Source: Prostheceraeus crozeri | Lineage: Eukaryota; Platyhelminthes; Polycladida; Euryleptidae | NCBI GenBank assembly: GCA_907163375.1 | Contig: CAJQUW010007077.1 | Location: 45,945 to 109,944 of the forward strand | Direction of reading: 5' to 3' | Length of the DNA stretch: 64,000 nucleotides | In this document: piece by piece, positions 32,591-42,393 of the stretch | Layout: each line of letters starts with the position of its first letter | Position numbering within the stretch: position 1 is the stretch's first letter | Program-made: the position numbers and the translations under genes | Notes under the pieces: generated by a model | The model's input: the letters and a program-made list of their open reading frames with translations, nothing else | What the model was told of the DNA's origin: nothing | Database searches by the model: none

Positions 32591-34037
32591 CATTGACTAA
32601 TCTATTTTTCTGTTGCCAGATACTCGTACAATATGGGATATAGAGAACCTACCATAGCTTATCATTTTGCCACTAGATTCAACCATTATGCACAAAAAGA
32701 ATTATACCTTTTCAAACTTTGTATGATGATTATGCAATATGATTACAGTTATAGTGACATAATGAAGAACCTTCGAAATGAAGTCACTTTTTGAATGACT
32801 TGAATGAATTGAATGACTTGAATGATTTGAATGAAATGAAGATCTTTTTCAAGAATCTCTAACTCTTTGGTCTCTATTTTCAAAGATTATATTTCATATT
32901 TTAAAATCTGTATGATTATATCCAATATCTCCAGCTAATACAATAACAGAAAATTGGCTTTTAATTTAGGATTTCAACTCACTCCGGAGATCGTAGCTGT
33001 ATGTTATTTTTCTTGATTTGAGACTCGGAGGAGAAAAATTTATGCATGAAACTATGGATGATTATAAATTGATCGACTTGACCAAAAAGATGTAGAAATA
33101 TATAGCACTCACATATTGAAGGGATCGAACGTGCGATGTCGAAGACGTGGAACTAAATTAACTGATTCGATCTAGTAAAGCCATAAACCAAGCGATGCAG
33201 CCCCATGGCGAATTTGCAAGTGACTATGATCGTTTGTCAAGAAAATTAGCCAAACATTCTACATTTCGTTTCTGTAGCAATCGTCTTAAAAGAGAGCAGT
33301 GAAACTCATGTTTACACAATGGATTATCCTTTTAAAACTTTGCAGGCCTGTCTGCCATATTCATTATATATGAGCTGATCATCTTCTGACTGAATGAATT
33401 CCGAATTTTAGTCATTATTCCGCCATGCAGTTCTTGGTCGAAATACCACTGCGCGCACAGATGTGGTCGTCACTCGTCAAGTGTCCGTCACATTGCAAGC
33501 AGTAATTATTAGCTAATATGCACCTTAAGAAATTTTTCATCAATTGATGTCTACAATTTGCAATGGGCGATCGGATGAGAGAATTGTAGGGATCGACTCC
33601 CATGTCTACCTGTGAAATACATTTGCAAAAGAAAGTGAAACAGTGACGGCGACAATAACAGTGAGACGAACGGAGACGATAACTCCAAAAAATGAAATAT
33701 GAATAGAAAGACGATCGCTGGTATTTCCAAAAAAATATTCGAGAACAGAAGAAGTTTATTACACGATTTACGAAGGCAACGGTCACGTCAAATGATGATC
33801 ACAGGAGAATGAAATGAAAATTTAATTTGACTGAAACGATTGTGTTAGTTGATATTAAAAGCGTAAACAGCCTCTTGAAGAGAAAAAAACCTCTTGAACA
33901 AAATGTTGGAAATCTGTTATAGACGGTTTAAATATGTGTGGGATAAAACTCAACGCTTAAAAAAGTGTGGGGGACAATCACCACTGTTTTAAAATTTATG
34001 GGGTGTCCCCCATGCCCCCACGGATGCGTCGCCAATG
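32591..34037. mobile_element. hAT-like transposon, copy 2
   Basis: From ATTGACTAATCTATTTTTCT to GGATGCGTCGCCAATG this matches 17998-19770 in the same orientation with high similarity. The right terminus is kept and reads GGGGGCATGGGGGACACC internally. The left terminus (about 120 bases) is missing. It lacks the MITE, giving the empty site near 33518. It carries a TTGAATGA-type microsatellite at about 32790-32845 not present in copy 1. No transposase frame is recognised. Confidence 0.85.
32790..32845 (+). repeat. TTGAATGA microsatellite in hAT copy 2
   Basis: Roughly six units of (A/C)TTGAATGA variants replace a short stretch that is unique in copy 1. Confidence 0.85.
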
Positions 34038-34204
34038 CGTTTAACTGAACCGATCACCAAAAAAATCGAGATACCAGTAATTTAGTGTATTACCTGATGG
34101 GATAGCGACCAGTTAACCCATGACGCGCGCGCATTCGGGTCGCTAAGGTGAATGTCATGTGACAGTGTTCCTCCGCTAGTCAATGCCGACACACACTGTT
34201 CTTG

Positions 34205-34985
34205 ATATCAAAGCGTTGCGACTAGGGATTCCAAAATCCCGGGATTGAGTAGAATCGCAAATATCACATTGCAAAACATAGATAGGCCTATACGTTGGTG
34301 GCATGTGATACGGGTAGGGATTGCAATCCCGGGATTCCTTGGGTTTGTGCAAATACCGAAATCCCAGGATTAATTTATCAATTCAGTTGCTGTTTGTTTT
34401 GGTAGTAAATGTATTTCACAGATGTTTTACTGCTTCGGTAGGGGAAACAGAATCGATTTTCGAATACTTTTCGATATCTTTCTTTGAATTACTTATTACA
34501 AATTGTAGCCTATATATCATCTGTTACAGTTGTGTCAGCATACTTGTTTGTGTGATTATATGCTTACGCCCTTTTTTCTTATCATATATACAGGGTAGAG
34601 ATTCTACAATCTCGGAAAATCTCGGTCACGGTATTGAGTAGAATAGTAACTATGCTATGACAAAGGACATTTGTGTGCCAATAATATGGGATGCCGGGAT
34701 GTGGGAATAGCAGAGAGGCGGAATTGTCAAAAGTCGATTTACTTGCAATATATCACAATTGGCAAGTCAACTTAATGTTTATTACGCTTCATGCACAAAT
34801 TGATAACGGCAACGTTGAGAGTAACAGGGTACAGTTGCGAATTCCTGATTTTTGCACTTTCAATCTGCGATTTCTTGAGACTCGGGATTGGCAGAGTGAA
34901 GACCCGGGGCTTGAGCCTGCCCACAAAATCCCGACTTTTCTTGATCCCAGGATCGGGATTACAGGCTCTGATTCTACTTCTCATA
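34205..34985. repeat. Cluster of AATCCCGGGATT palindromic motifs
   Basis: The words 'ATCCCGGGATT' or close variants occur near 34230, 34335, 34370, 34870-34900 and 34940-34960. 'ATTGAGTAGAAT' repeats at about 34243 and 34633. Such subterminal CCCGGGAT words are common in hAT-type elements, so this looks like overlapping or decayed hAT ends. No transposase is present. Confidence 0.4.
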
Positions 34986-34989
34986 TTAC

Positions 34990-37237
34990 AATACTACTAC
35001 TACTACTATGATGTCGAAATCCATTGAATTCGCTCAGAGTACAAAAGCCAAACAAAACGTGGCCAGAATTCAGGGGCACCCTGCAGACACCATATACATG
35101 TAATAGAAGTTCCGGTTCAACGGCTACCAAGTCACTATGAATGCCTACTACTGTTGTATGCACAATTGCACAGTGTGCACGTTAAACGGAAACCTCTCAC
35201 CATGTCAAGGAGCGTCGTTTGCGAATGGCAGCCGAAAACAGAATGGTTGATGACGTCAATGAGGACAGGCGTGGGGAAGATAGAATCGTTCGTTATTGGG
35301 TGCATGGAGAACAGAGACTACAGCTAGGTGTTGAAAAGTCCCACACTCATCGTCGGTCAATATTCGACTGCCGACATGTTGCAGTGTTGTGTTACTAAGA
35401 GCAATAATGAGTGATAACAATATCAATAATGCGTGTTTCTATGTATTTCCATTAGACCAGAAAATGCAGACTGTCAGAGTGTCCATGCAGAGTGTTCAAT
35501 GCGCTATTGACGATGCCTGTTTAACCATAATTTTGTTAACTTGTAGAGTGAGGAGTTGAAGTCCTATGAGAAGTTTCATAAGTTCCTGAAGATTATATTA
35601 AAAAAGCACATCTTGACATCTTCTACGAGACTTTAGTGGCTCCGTTTAATGTAAAGTCTTCATAATTTAGCCAATTATATAAGTGCCTATCACATAACAT
35701 GGCTCACGAAGTAGGGCCTACCTCAACCCGGTATTATTACTGAGGTAGGCCTATATGAAAGGCGAGCACTACTACTACTTGATATAAAAGATATCCTTCC
35801 AGTGTCTCGAAATCGACTGCAAGGCACGTCTTCACGTCCAGAGTCTTCTCTCGAATCGTTCCATAACACATCGATGAAATATATGCAGAAAGTGACTTAT
35901 CACATATCCTTTTGATAAAATGAAAGTGAAATTGGTGGACAATAATCTGAATCCTGTCATTGCTAAGACGTAGTTCATGAATGTATGACTTGTAGGATGA
36001 ACCCCTTGTAGGAAGCAGCAAGCCTTCGGATGTCGTGCAAAAGTATGTGTGGGGACTTAAAGGCAAAGGCTATGAGAAAATAGGGGAATAGTACAGTAAT
36101 TCTGATTGATATCTTCACTTGAACTAAACAATTTTCAAATGATGTATAGAGAGCAAGACCTTGTATGAAATACGAGCTGCACATGTGTGTGACGAATCTG
36201 ACAACTGGGCTATACATCCTTTTTACACGCACTTTTATAAATGTTGTTGACATTCCAGATTCTAGACTCAATTTTCAAACGCCTACCGTATGCCTTATTA
36301 CTTGTACATGATAATGTGAGTCACTATACTTACTTTCTTTATCCGCTATACATCTTTTCTTTCATCTCCGCTGGGTTGGACGATTATTCTTCATCAATTA
36401 GTAAATTTCAATTATTCGTAAATATCTTTATCTCAATTTGTTTCAAGAAAATTATTTGTTTAATCGATTGTGGGTCTATGACTAAGGTCAGATAAATTCC
36501 TATTTGTCAAATCCGAAGACTTTATTTTTTACAGCATATTGATGGGAAATATAGCTAATCGTCACTTTAATGAATGAGATTTTTATCTTAATTTCGCTAT
36601 TTCATTGATAAATGATGCCTGTAATTTACGTCGGTCATTCATTTCTGCTTTGTGAGAGGGTGAGGTAGGCCTACGTGTTCGAGGCAGGACAATCAATCTT
36701 CCCTATCAGGCACGACAGTGTCGGTGCACTCTGCATGTACTGGTACGTTGCGCCAATTCTCTCAATTGAGAGCGTGTCCCCGATGACGTCATCACGAAAC
36801 TTTTCACGCCTTCAAGGAGCGCAGTGAGATTCGCGACTTGAGTTCTCCAGTAATTGACTATCATCATCGCGTTGGTGATCTTGCTACTAAGCAAATATCG
36901 TTGCGAACTGATAGTGTCTACAATAACATGGATTGAAGATTTCGCGATCTTTCATCCAAATGGTCTACGATGAAATTCAAGCATGGTATTGAAATTAGAG
37001 TCAAATCGATTATGATCGACATGGAAATGGAACACTACAAGTTCATGTCGATTGAAGAAATACATTCTCAATAAAAAAGCGGTTGAAGCGCAGAAATAAT
37101 TACAGCCTAACGTCATGAGCTGTTCAGAACATTTTCTAGCATTTTCAATGAGTTAATCCGTTCATAATTCATCAGATTAACAAGTTCGGTAACTGACAGT
37201 GCATCTTCACGAGAACGAAACGATGAAAATCACTTAC
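34990..37237. other. Unassigned sequence
   Basis: There is no supported gene. A perfect hairpin GCCTACCTCA/TGAGGTAGGC lies at about 35717-35750, and the TAGGCCTA family of words recurs near 36664. Open frames on the minus strand at 35737-36271 and 36706-36894 show no known domain. Confidence 0.45.
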
Positions 37238-37304
37238 GACATTTTTGTCTTTTACTTTCATGAGGAGAGCAGTTTTTCGGACAGCAAATCCAGTCACACT
37301 CGGC
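37238..37304 (-). CDS. Candidate host exon, 67 nt
   Basis: On the minus strand, TTATTCCTTTTTATTCACAG precedes a 67-base segment, and GTAAGTG follows. Two frames are open. One reads 'PSVTGFAVRKTALLMKVKDK' then NV, and the other is cysteine-rich. The first ends in phase 0. Same strand as, and 12.5 kb upstream of, the FERM exon, so it could belong to the same gene, but no sequence feature shows that. Confidence 0.4.
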
Positions 37305-39510
37305 CTGTGAATAAAAAGGAATAAAACATGAAGGAAAAATACAACTCAACATTTTGATAATGAACGGCACGAGCAATTTGATGAACCAAACTGCTTTATG
37401 GAAGGTAATGGTGTCGCAATAAAATGACGCTGCGTTGTGTCTTGAATGTGATTGGTCGACTTGTTTAATAGAAAACAGTGGACTCGCTATTCCGATGAAT
37501 TAGAAAGAATGTATACTTTCTTCGCACACCTACAGACTTATGAGTTTCATTCGTATATGACGGAAGAGGAAGCAAATCTGATTCAAACCAACAGTTCGCC
37601 TCGCCACTCCATTCATACCCTTACACAATATGGGATTACAATTGGAAAACAAGACGTGTAAAATAAAGGAATTGATTAGACTAGATGCAATTCTGACAGC
37701 TTCCATCAACAAAATTTCATTGTCTCCTTTTTATAACAAAAAATTCAAATACATTTTCACATTGCTTTTACATGAGCAATGTTTTGCCATTTACTGTTTT
37801 GCCTCAAGAGATGATGGGTTATAGCTGAAAGGGGCGCTGTGCATGTCAAAATGCACCTGACCATAAAAAAGAGGTTTGGTTACTTGCCGTTGTAAAGAAT
37901 ATTGTTTGAATTTGACCTCATTGACATGGACAATCTTTTTACTTCTATCAGTAGAGCTACATGTGCTGTTTCAAGTTGGTCGGATGTGCATTAAAGCAGC
38001 ATGATTGTAGTGTATAGCAGCTGAGATGTTGACGTCGTCTGTAGCAACAGTTTTCACCACGAACTGATCTGCATGTACTGAATGTAATAGATTCCATACA
38101 TGACGAAATATAGCTTCAGCTAAAATAAAAGTTTTTGCATCAAATTAGTCTCAAGCGGTGACCGAAAATCAAATTAACCAAAATATTTTCTAGAACAAAT
38201 GATGGATTTATGTAATAGGCCCAAGTCAAACACAACCCTTGTACTTAACATAATACTGTAGATGATTCGCTTTTGTAAATCAGACATTCCTCGACTACAG
38301 GTCGGTGTCATCTGCAAATAAACGCGTAACATTAAAAAACCGAAGTATCGAGGGTTCATTTCCATCTACATCATTTGGGCTTAGGTACTTTTCACGTGTG
38401 ACATGATTGCTGACACTTCTTTGCCGACACCTGTAATCACATTGCGGAGGGCATTTGCACTTGACATGAAAAGTTGCTACTGACACTTTATCGATCCATG
38501 ATGAGTCAGAAAATTGCAGGAGACTTGCAGTAGCGTTTACATGTACAACTTTAATACCGACACTGTTCGATCCACTTTTCCACCTCAAGAAACAGCGGCT
38601 ACAGAATGCTGCATTCTGATTGGCTGTTCTAACCAGCAGCATATTTTTGTGTGATATCGTCTCAGCGGTGTCAACTATTGCGACAATTTTATTAGCCACA
38701 TTGGCAATATCAGGCTAGATTTAGTTCCTCGAGTTGAACCTGTAAAAAATATTTCGCCTTCCCGTTTGCCATGACTGTTTTACAAAATGTTCAACAGGCA
38801 GCACGTGGGCTGCGATCGTCGGACTAAGATGACAGACGATTTCGAATGTAACACGCATTTAAACATATTTCATTGAAATTAATTTTGTGAAACTGATTTC
38901 ATAGGTAATTATTATTTCAAAAATAAGGAATTTTGATGTACATATCATTAGTAAAAAGTCCTCAATAAAGAAGTTAGTTTAAGAGTTTCCACTCTATCGA
39001 AGAGACTGTCAGATTAATCTGCTGCTGACATCGCTACACTTCAAGGTATTATGTCTAATTCAGAAGGTACTCGTACATGTCCGCTTGCATAATTTTTTTG
39101 AAAATACGTTCAAAACATGTATCAGAAGATTTGCGACTACATGTAATTGAATTACGCCTACGGCTTTAGAAAAAATGAAATCGCGGGGGGAGATGACCCG
39201 GTGATGTGCCGAAAACAATTTGGATTTCGTAATGCGCCTGTGCTAGAATAATGAACTCAGGATTCGTCACCACTAGCAACATTTTTGAAAATGTCCGCTG
39301 CTGACTTCGAAGATTTTTTTTGAGGCGATTCGGATTGAGGATTCTAACGGAGGACACTTCAATGCGCAAGTCGAAACTGCCACATGATCAAAAGCACTTT
39401 AGAAAAATAAGACTTTCGGTCAATAAGTATATCAGTTAAATTAGCCAAATTTTCAATCAACAGGGGCAAGGGCAACAGAGGATGCAACGGCATATGTTTA
39501 TATTACGGCT
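37305..39510. other. Unassigned sequence
   Basis: No supported gene. A minus-strand frame at 38295-38699 ends in 'NVTRLFADDTDL', resembling a LINE RT motif C. The rest of that protein does not look like RT. Confidence 0.4.
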
Positions 39511-39599
39511 GTGCGTAAGCAGCACCTGCTGCACCGGTGCATCGGGTTAGAATCAGTGCACCGACCATTTTAAGAAGCTACACTTTTCTTAGCAGATTT

Positions 39600-39770
39600 T
39601 TCACCCCTAGCACAGGTATGAGCCATGAACGAAGATAGGGGTTACTCAATGAGAAACTAGCAAATTGTATTATTTTACATCAACAGAAGGAAAAAAACAG
39701 ATCTTCTAACATGATTAATCTGTCCGCATCAGGAACCTGTTCGCACGCCTCTTGAAAGTGTCGAGATTGA
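39600..39770 (-). mobile_element. Antisense 3' end of the Jockey/CR1-type LINE
   Basis: The reverse complement matches the last coding bases and tail of the LINE at 7620-7790. Shared words are 'ACTTTCAAGAGGCGTGCGAA', 'TTAGAAGAT' and the closing hairpin 'ACCCCTA...TAGGGGT', which has one mismatch in the stem. It is strongly 5'-truncated. Confidence 0.93.
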
Positions 39771-40095
39771 AGCGGCTACCGAAGGATAGGCGAAATACTT
39801 TAGTATAAGCGCTCTAGATGTCGATATCTCTGGTAGAACTCTGCAAAACTAGATGACGATTAAATAAAAGCGGAAATCATATAATTATGCTAGATGTAAA
39901 GAAAAAATGGTAAAAAATTCCAATGAATAAATCACTGAGACTGTAGCGGACTTAGTTTAATATCAAAGGAAAGAAATCACTTGAACAAATCAGGAAATGT
40001 AAAGATTAGATTCAAATGCCACTGCTTGAACATAGATAGGTACGTCGTAAAATTATGCAAAAAATTCTGGTTAATCGACGAAAAATTTATTAGGA

Positions 40096-40134
40096 CACGA
40101 TATTTCACGCACAACCTGTGCGCATCATCAGGTG
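40096..40134 (-). ncRNA. Well-formed hammerhead-like motif
   Basis: Read on the minus strand: CAC, CTGATGA, T, GCGCAC-AGGTT-GTGCGT, GAAA, TATC, GTG. CAC/GTG is a 3-bp stem I, GCGCAC/GTGCGT a 6-bp stem II, and both conserved boxes (CUGAUGA and GAAA) are intact. Stem III is minimal and is followed by a cleavage-type AUC. Hammerheads with tiny stem III are established in PLE terminal repeats, where they work as dimers. No PLE coding sequence lies on this strand within a kilobase, so it may be a solo terminal repeat. Confidence 0.65.
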
Positions 40135-40979
40135 AATGAGCTAAAGGACAAACATGGCATTCTTAAAACAATACTACACTAACAATGGCCTAAAGGCAAT
40201 AAAGTCAGAAGGCAAGGTACATTTGAAGTGCATAAGTTAAAGCAAAGTAATAAATAATTAGAAAAATCAGAAAAAATGTCTGGGACGGAAAGTTCACAAC
40301 GATTAACACAATCAACACGTTTTGAGTGCCATGCTTCTAAAATGCCACTGCCATCTACGCATTAGTGCAACAAGATCACCATCGACATTATTTAGCTTTC
40401 TAGCAGTCTCCCTGTGTTGTAATAATGTAATATAACGAATTAATAAGGATGGCTAAGGATGCCAAGATAGCCTGTATCTTAGGTATGGAGCATTTGCTAT
40501 GAGATTCAGAAATTTTGAGGTCACGAGAATTGAGATTTCGTGGCCTGCAATGATTTTCACCACTTTTCACATTCTTTCTCAACATCAGTGAATGCATTTG
40601 TTATTTTTTGATAAAGCCTAGATTTTCAAAAGGTTTCATTTTCATAATGTGGAAATTTAGATAGTTTCTTACTTAGTTTAATTGCGTTGTATGCTAAACA
40701 TATTTTCTCTGCAAGTTGGAGCATTTTCGCACCTTCAGGCATTTTCCAACGTAGCAGAGAAAATGAATTATTTGTAATTGAAACTATGCAGCAAAACAGC
40801 AATTTTATCGAATTTCGCACACTTCGGTGCACCGGCCCGAGAATCGGTGCAAGCAGAAGAACCGGTGCACTGCGCACATCTCTAGTGTACTGTATAAAGC
40901 TCTAGTCTATATGTATATACTGTATATTTCTATAAAATATAATATAAAATATCTATATATTCCTTCCTGATTTGTGCCA

Positions 40980-41842
40980 AAGACAAGGTGAGCGAAATCA
41001 TCAAAGCTTTTGAAGATAATTCAAAATTGAAGTTTACTTCTGAATGCGAGAATAACTCTTGCATCTCATTTTTGAATGTCAAAGTTATAAGGGAAAATGG
41101 CTGTCTACGAGCATTAGTGCACCGGAAACCCACGAACAACGGAGCGTGTCTTGAATACAAAAGTTTCGGACCAGAAGTATACAAAATATCAGTCATTTTG
41201 TCATATGTAAATCGAGCATACAGATTATAATCTTCGTGGAAAGAATTTGATGCAGAAATCAGTGAAATTACACAAATTTTACTTAATAACAATTACCCTG
41301 ATGCATTGTTGATTCAGTCATTCAGAAATATCTCAAGAGAAAGATGAAACAGCCGATTATGACACAAACTCACTGATGACTACCAGCACAATAAATTATT
41401 TTTTCAAAAGCCAATGGAGCTCCGCATTAAAAACAGAAGAAAAGCGTCTTGATGTTGTAATATCTGAGCATGTCAAAGCTAGAGTAGAAGAGTCACAAGT
41501 ACTACGAGTGTGCTATCAACCAAAAAAACTTGTCAACATGTTAAAACAGCAAACTAAACGTCTAATAACAAATGAGCATCACATGATATATCAAAATCAT
41601 TGTCCTCTTTGTTCCTGTAATGGAACTAATTATATTGGTTTAACATGCACTCTAATGCAACGTTGTCAACAGCATGTTTCGAACGGAGCGATTAAACAAC
41701 ATCTCCCTAGTCATCCTCAAGTAAGCAGAGGCTACAAGAGCATGCTTCAGAATATGAAGATCACAGCGCGGTTTCAAAAGCGGAAGGATTTAGAGCTTGC
41801 AGAGGCAATCATGATTAAGAACGAACAGCCACCTCTGAATTA
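40980..41842 (+). pseudogene. PLE C-terminal half with GIY-YIG domain
   Basis: The frame at 40988-41230 reads 'VSEIIKAFEDNSKLKFTSEC' and 'ISFLNVKVIRENGCLRALVH', the region after RT motif C in PLEs ('FLDVKI.R..G.L...VYRKPT'). From 41376 a 155-codon frame contains 'ISEHVKARVEESQVLRVCYQ', then 'HCPLCSCNGTNYIGLTCTLM' and 'GAIKQHLPSH', a worn GIY-YIG nuclease, and ends 'NEQPPLN'. The catalytic RT core is missing. A hammerhead-like motif follows about 200 bases after the stop. Confidence 0.8.
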
Positions 41843-42045
41843 ACAAGATCAGGGTTTGACCCGAAGGCTGGTATTACTTTGATTTCCTTCACTCAACATT
41901 TATTCATTGCAGCATCTTTCCCTTCATTCGTATATATTTTAAGCTATGTAGATATCTAGGTTTCTGATACATCTCTGCTAACCCATTGGTATATACAAGA
42001 CTTTAGGTTGTTATTTGAATTTGTACCAGCAGTGCAATTTTCATT

Positions 42046-42086
42046 CACTGAAGATGGAAGCTGTCGACTTCCGAAGCGCCGGAGCT
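42046..42086 (+). ncRNA. Hammerhead-like motif downstream of PLE
   Basis: CTGAAGA (a valid CUGANGA box) is followed by GGAAG-loop-CTTCC, a perfect 5-bp stem II, and then GAAG instead of GAAA. Stem I pairing is poor. Position and strand fit the 3' terminal repeat of the PLE at 40980-41842. Confidence 0.45.
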
Positions 42087-42393
42087 TTAATTAAATGGTG
42101 AACAAAAATCGTTTTTAAGTTATCAAGAGACCAAATTACTTTATCGTGACGTAGAAAAATCTTACAAATAAATATCTAAAAAATAAATTTAAAAAAATCT
42201 TACTCAAAATTACAAATATACATATGTATATATAAAAAAGATAGAACGACCACTAGATTTCAAATAAATGCAGTATATTCTGCCGATCGATTTCTGCCAA
42301 GTATCTTGGCTTTTCAAGGCAAACTGAATACAAATAATGTAGATATACAACGAAATTACATAATACATGATATTCATAGCCATCCTATCCCAG

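Larger units (their letters stand above)
39511..40886. mobile_element. Candidate hAT-like element with CACCGGTGCA ends
   Basis: The left part has 'CTGCACCGGTGCATCGG' and 'CAGTGCACCGACC', the right part 'TCGGTGCACCGGCC', 'GAACCGGTGCACTGCGCAC' and 'ATCTCTAG' in the opposite orientation. 'TAGAGATGTGCGCAGTG' is a typical hAT-type start when read from the right. No matching 8-bp duplication could be fixed, and there is no transposase inside. The interior holds a LINE fragment and a hammerhead-like motif. Confidence 0.4.

Noticed and set aside
33415-33786. Cysteine-containing minus-strand frame in hAT copy 2
   Set aside because: The equivalent frame is broken in copy 1 and matches no transposase. 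It is probably non-coding transposon interior.
35717-35755. Hairpin with TGAGGTAG, the let-7 seed
   Set aside because: The arm continues as GCCTATATG, not as let-7, and the stem is too short. TAGGCCTA words occur elsewhere in this DNA as ordinary repeats.
38295-38699. Minus-strand frame ending in 'LFADDTDL'
   Set aside because: It resembles RT motif C, but no motif A or B precedes it and no downstream LINE protein follows. Treated as chance.
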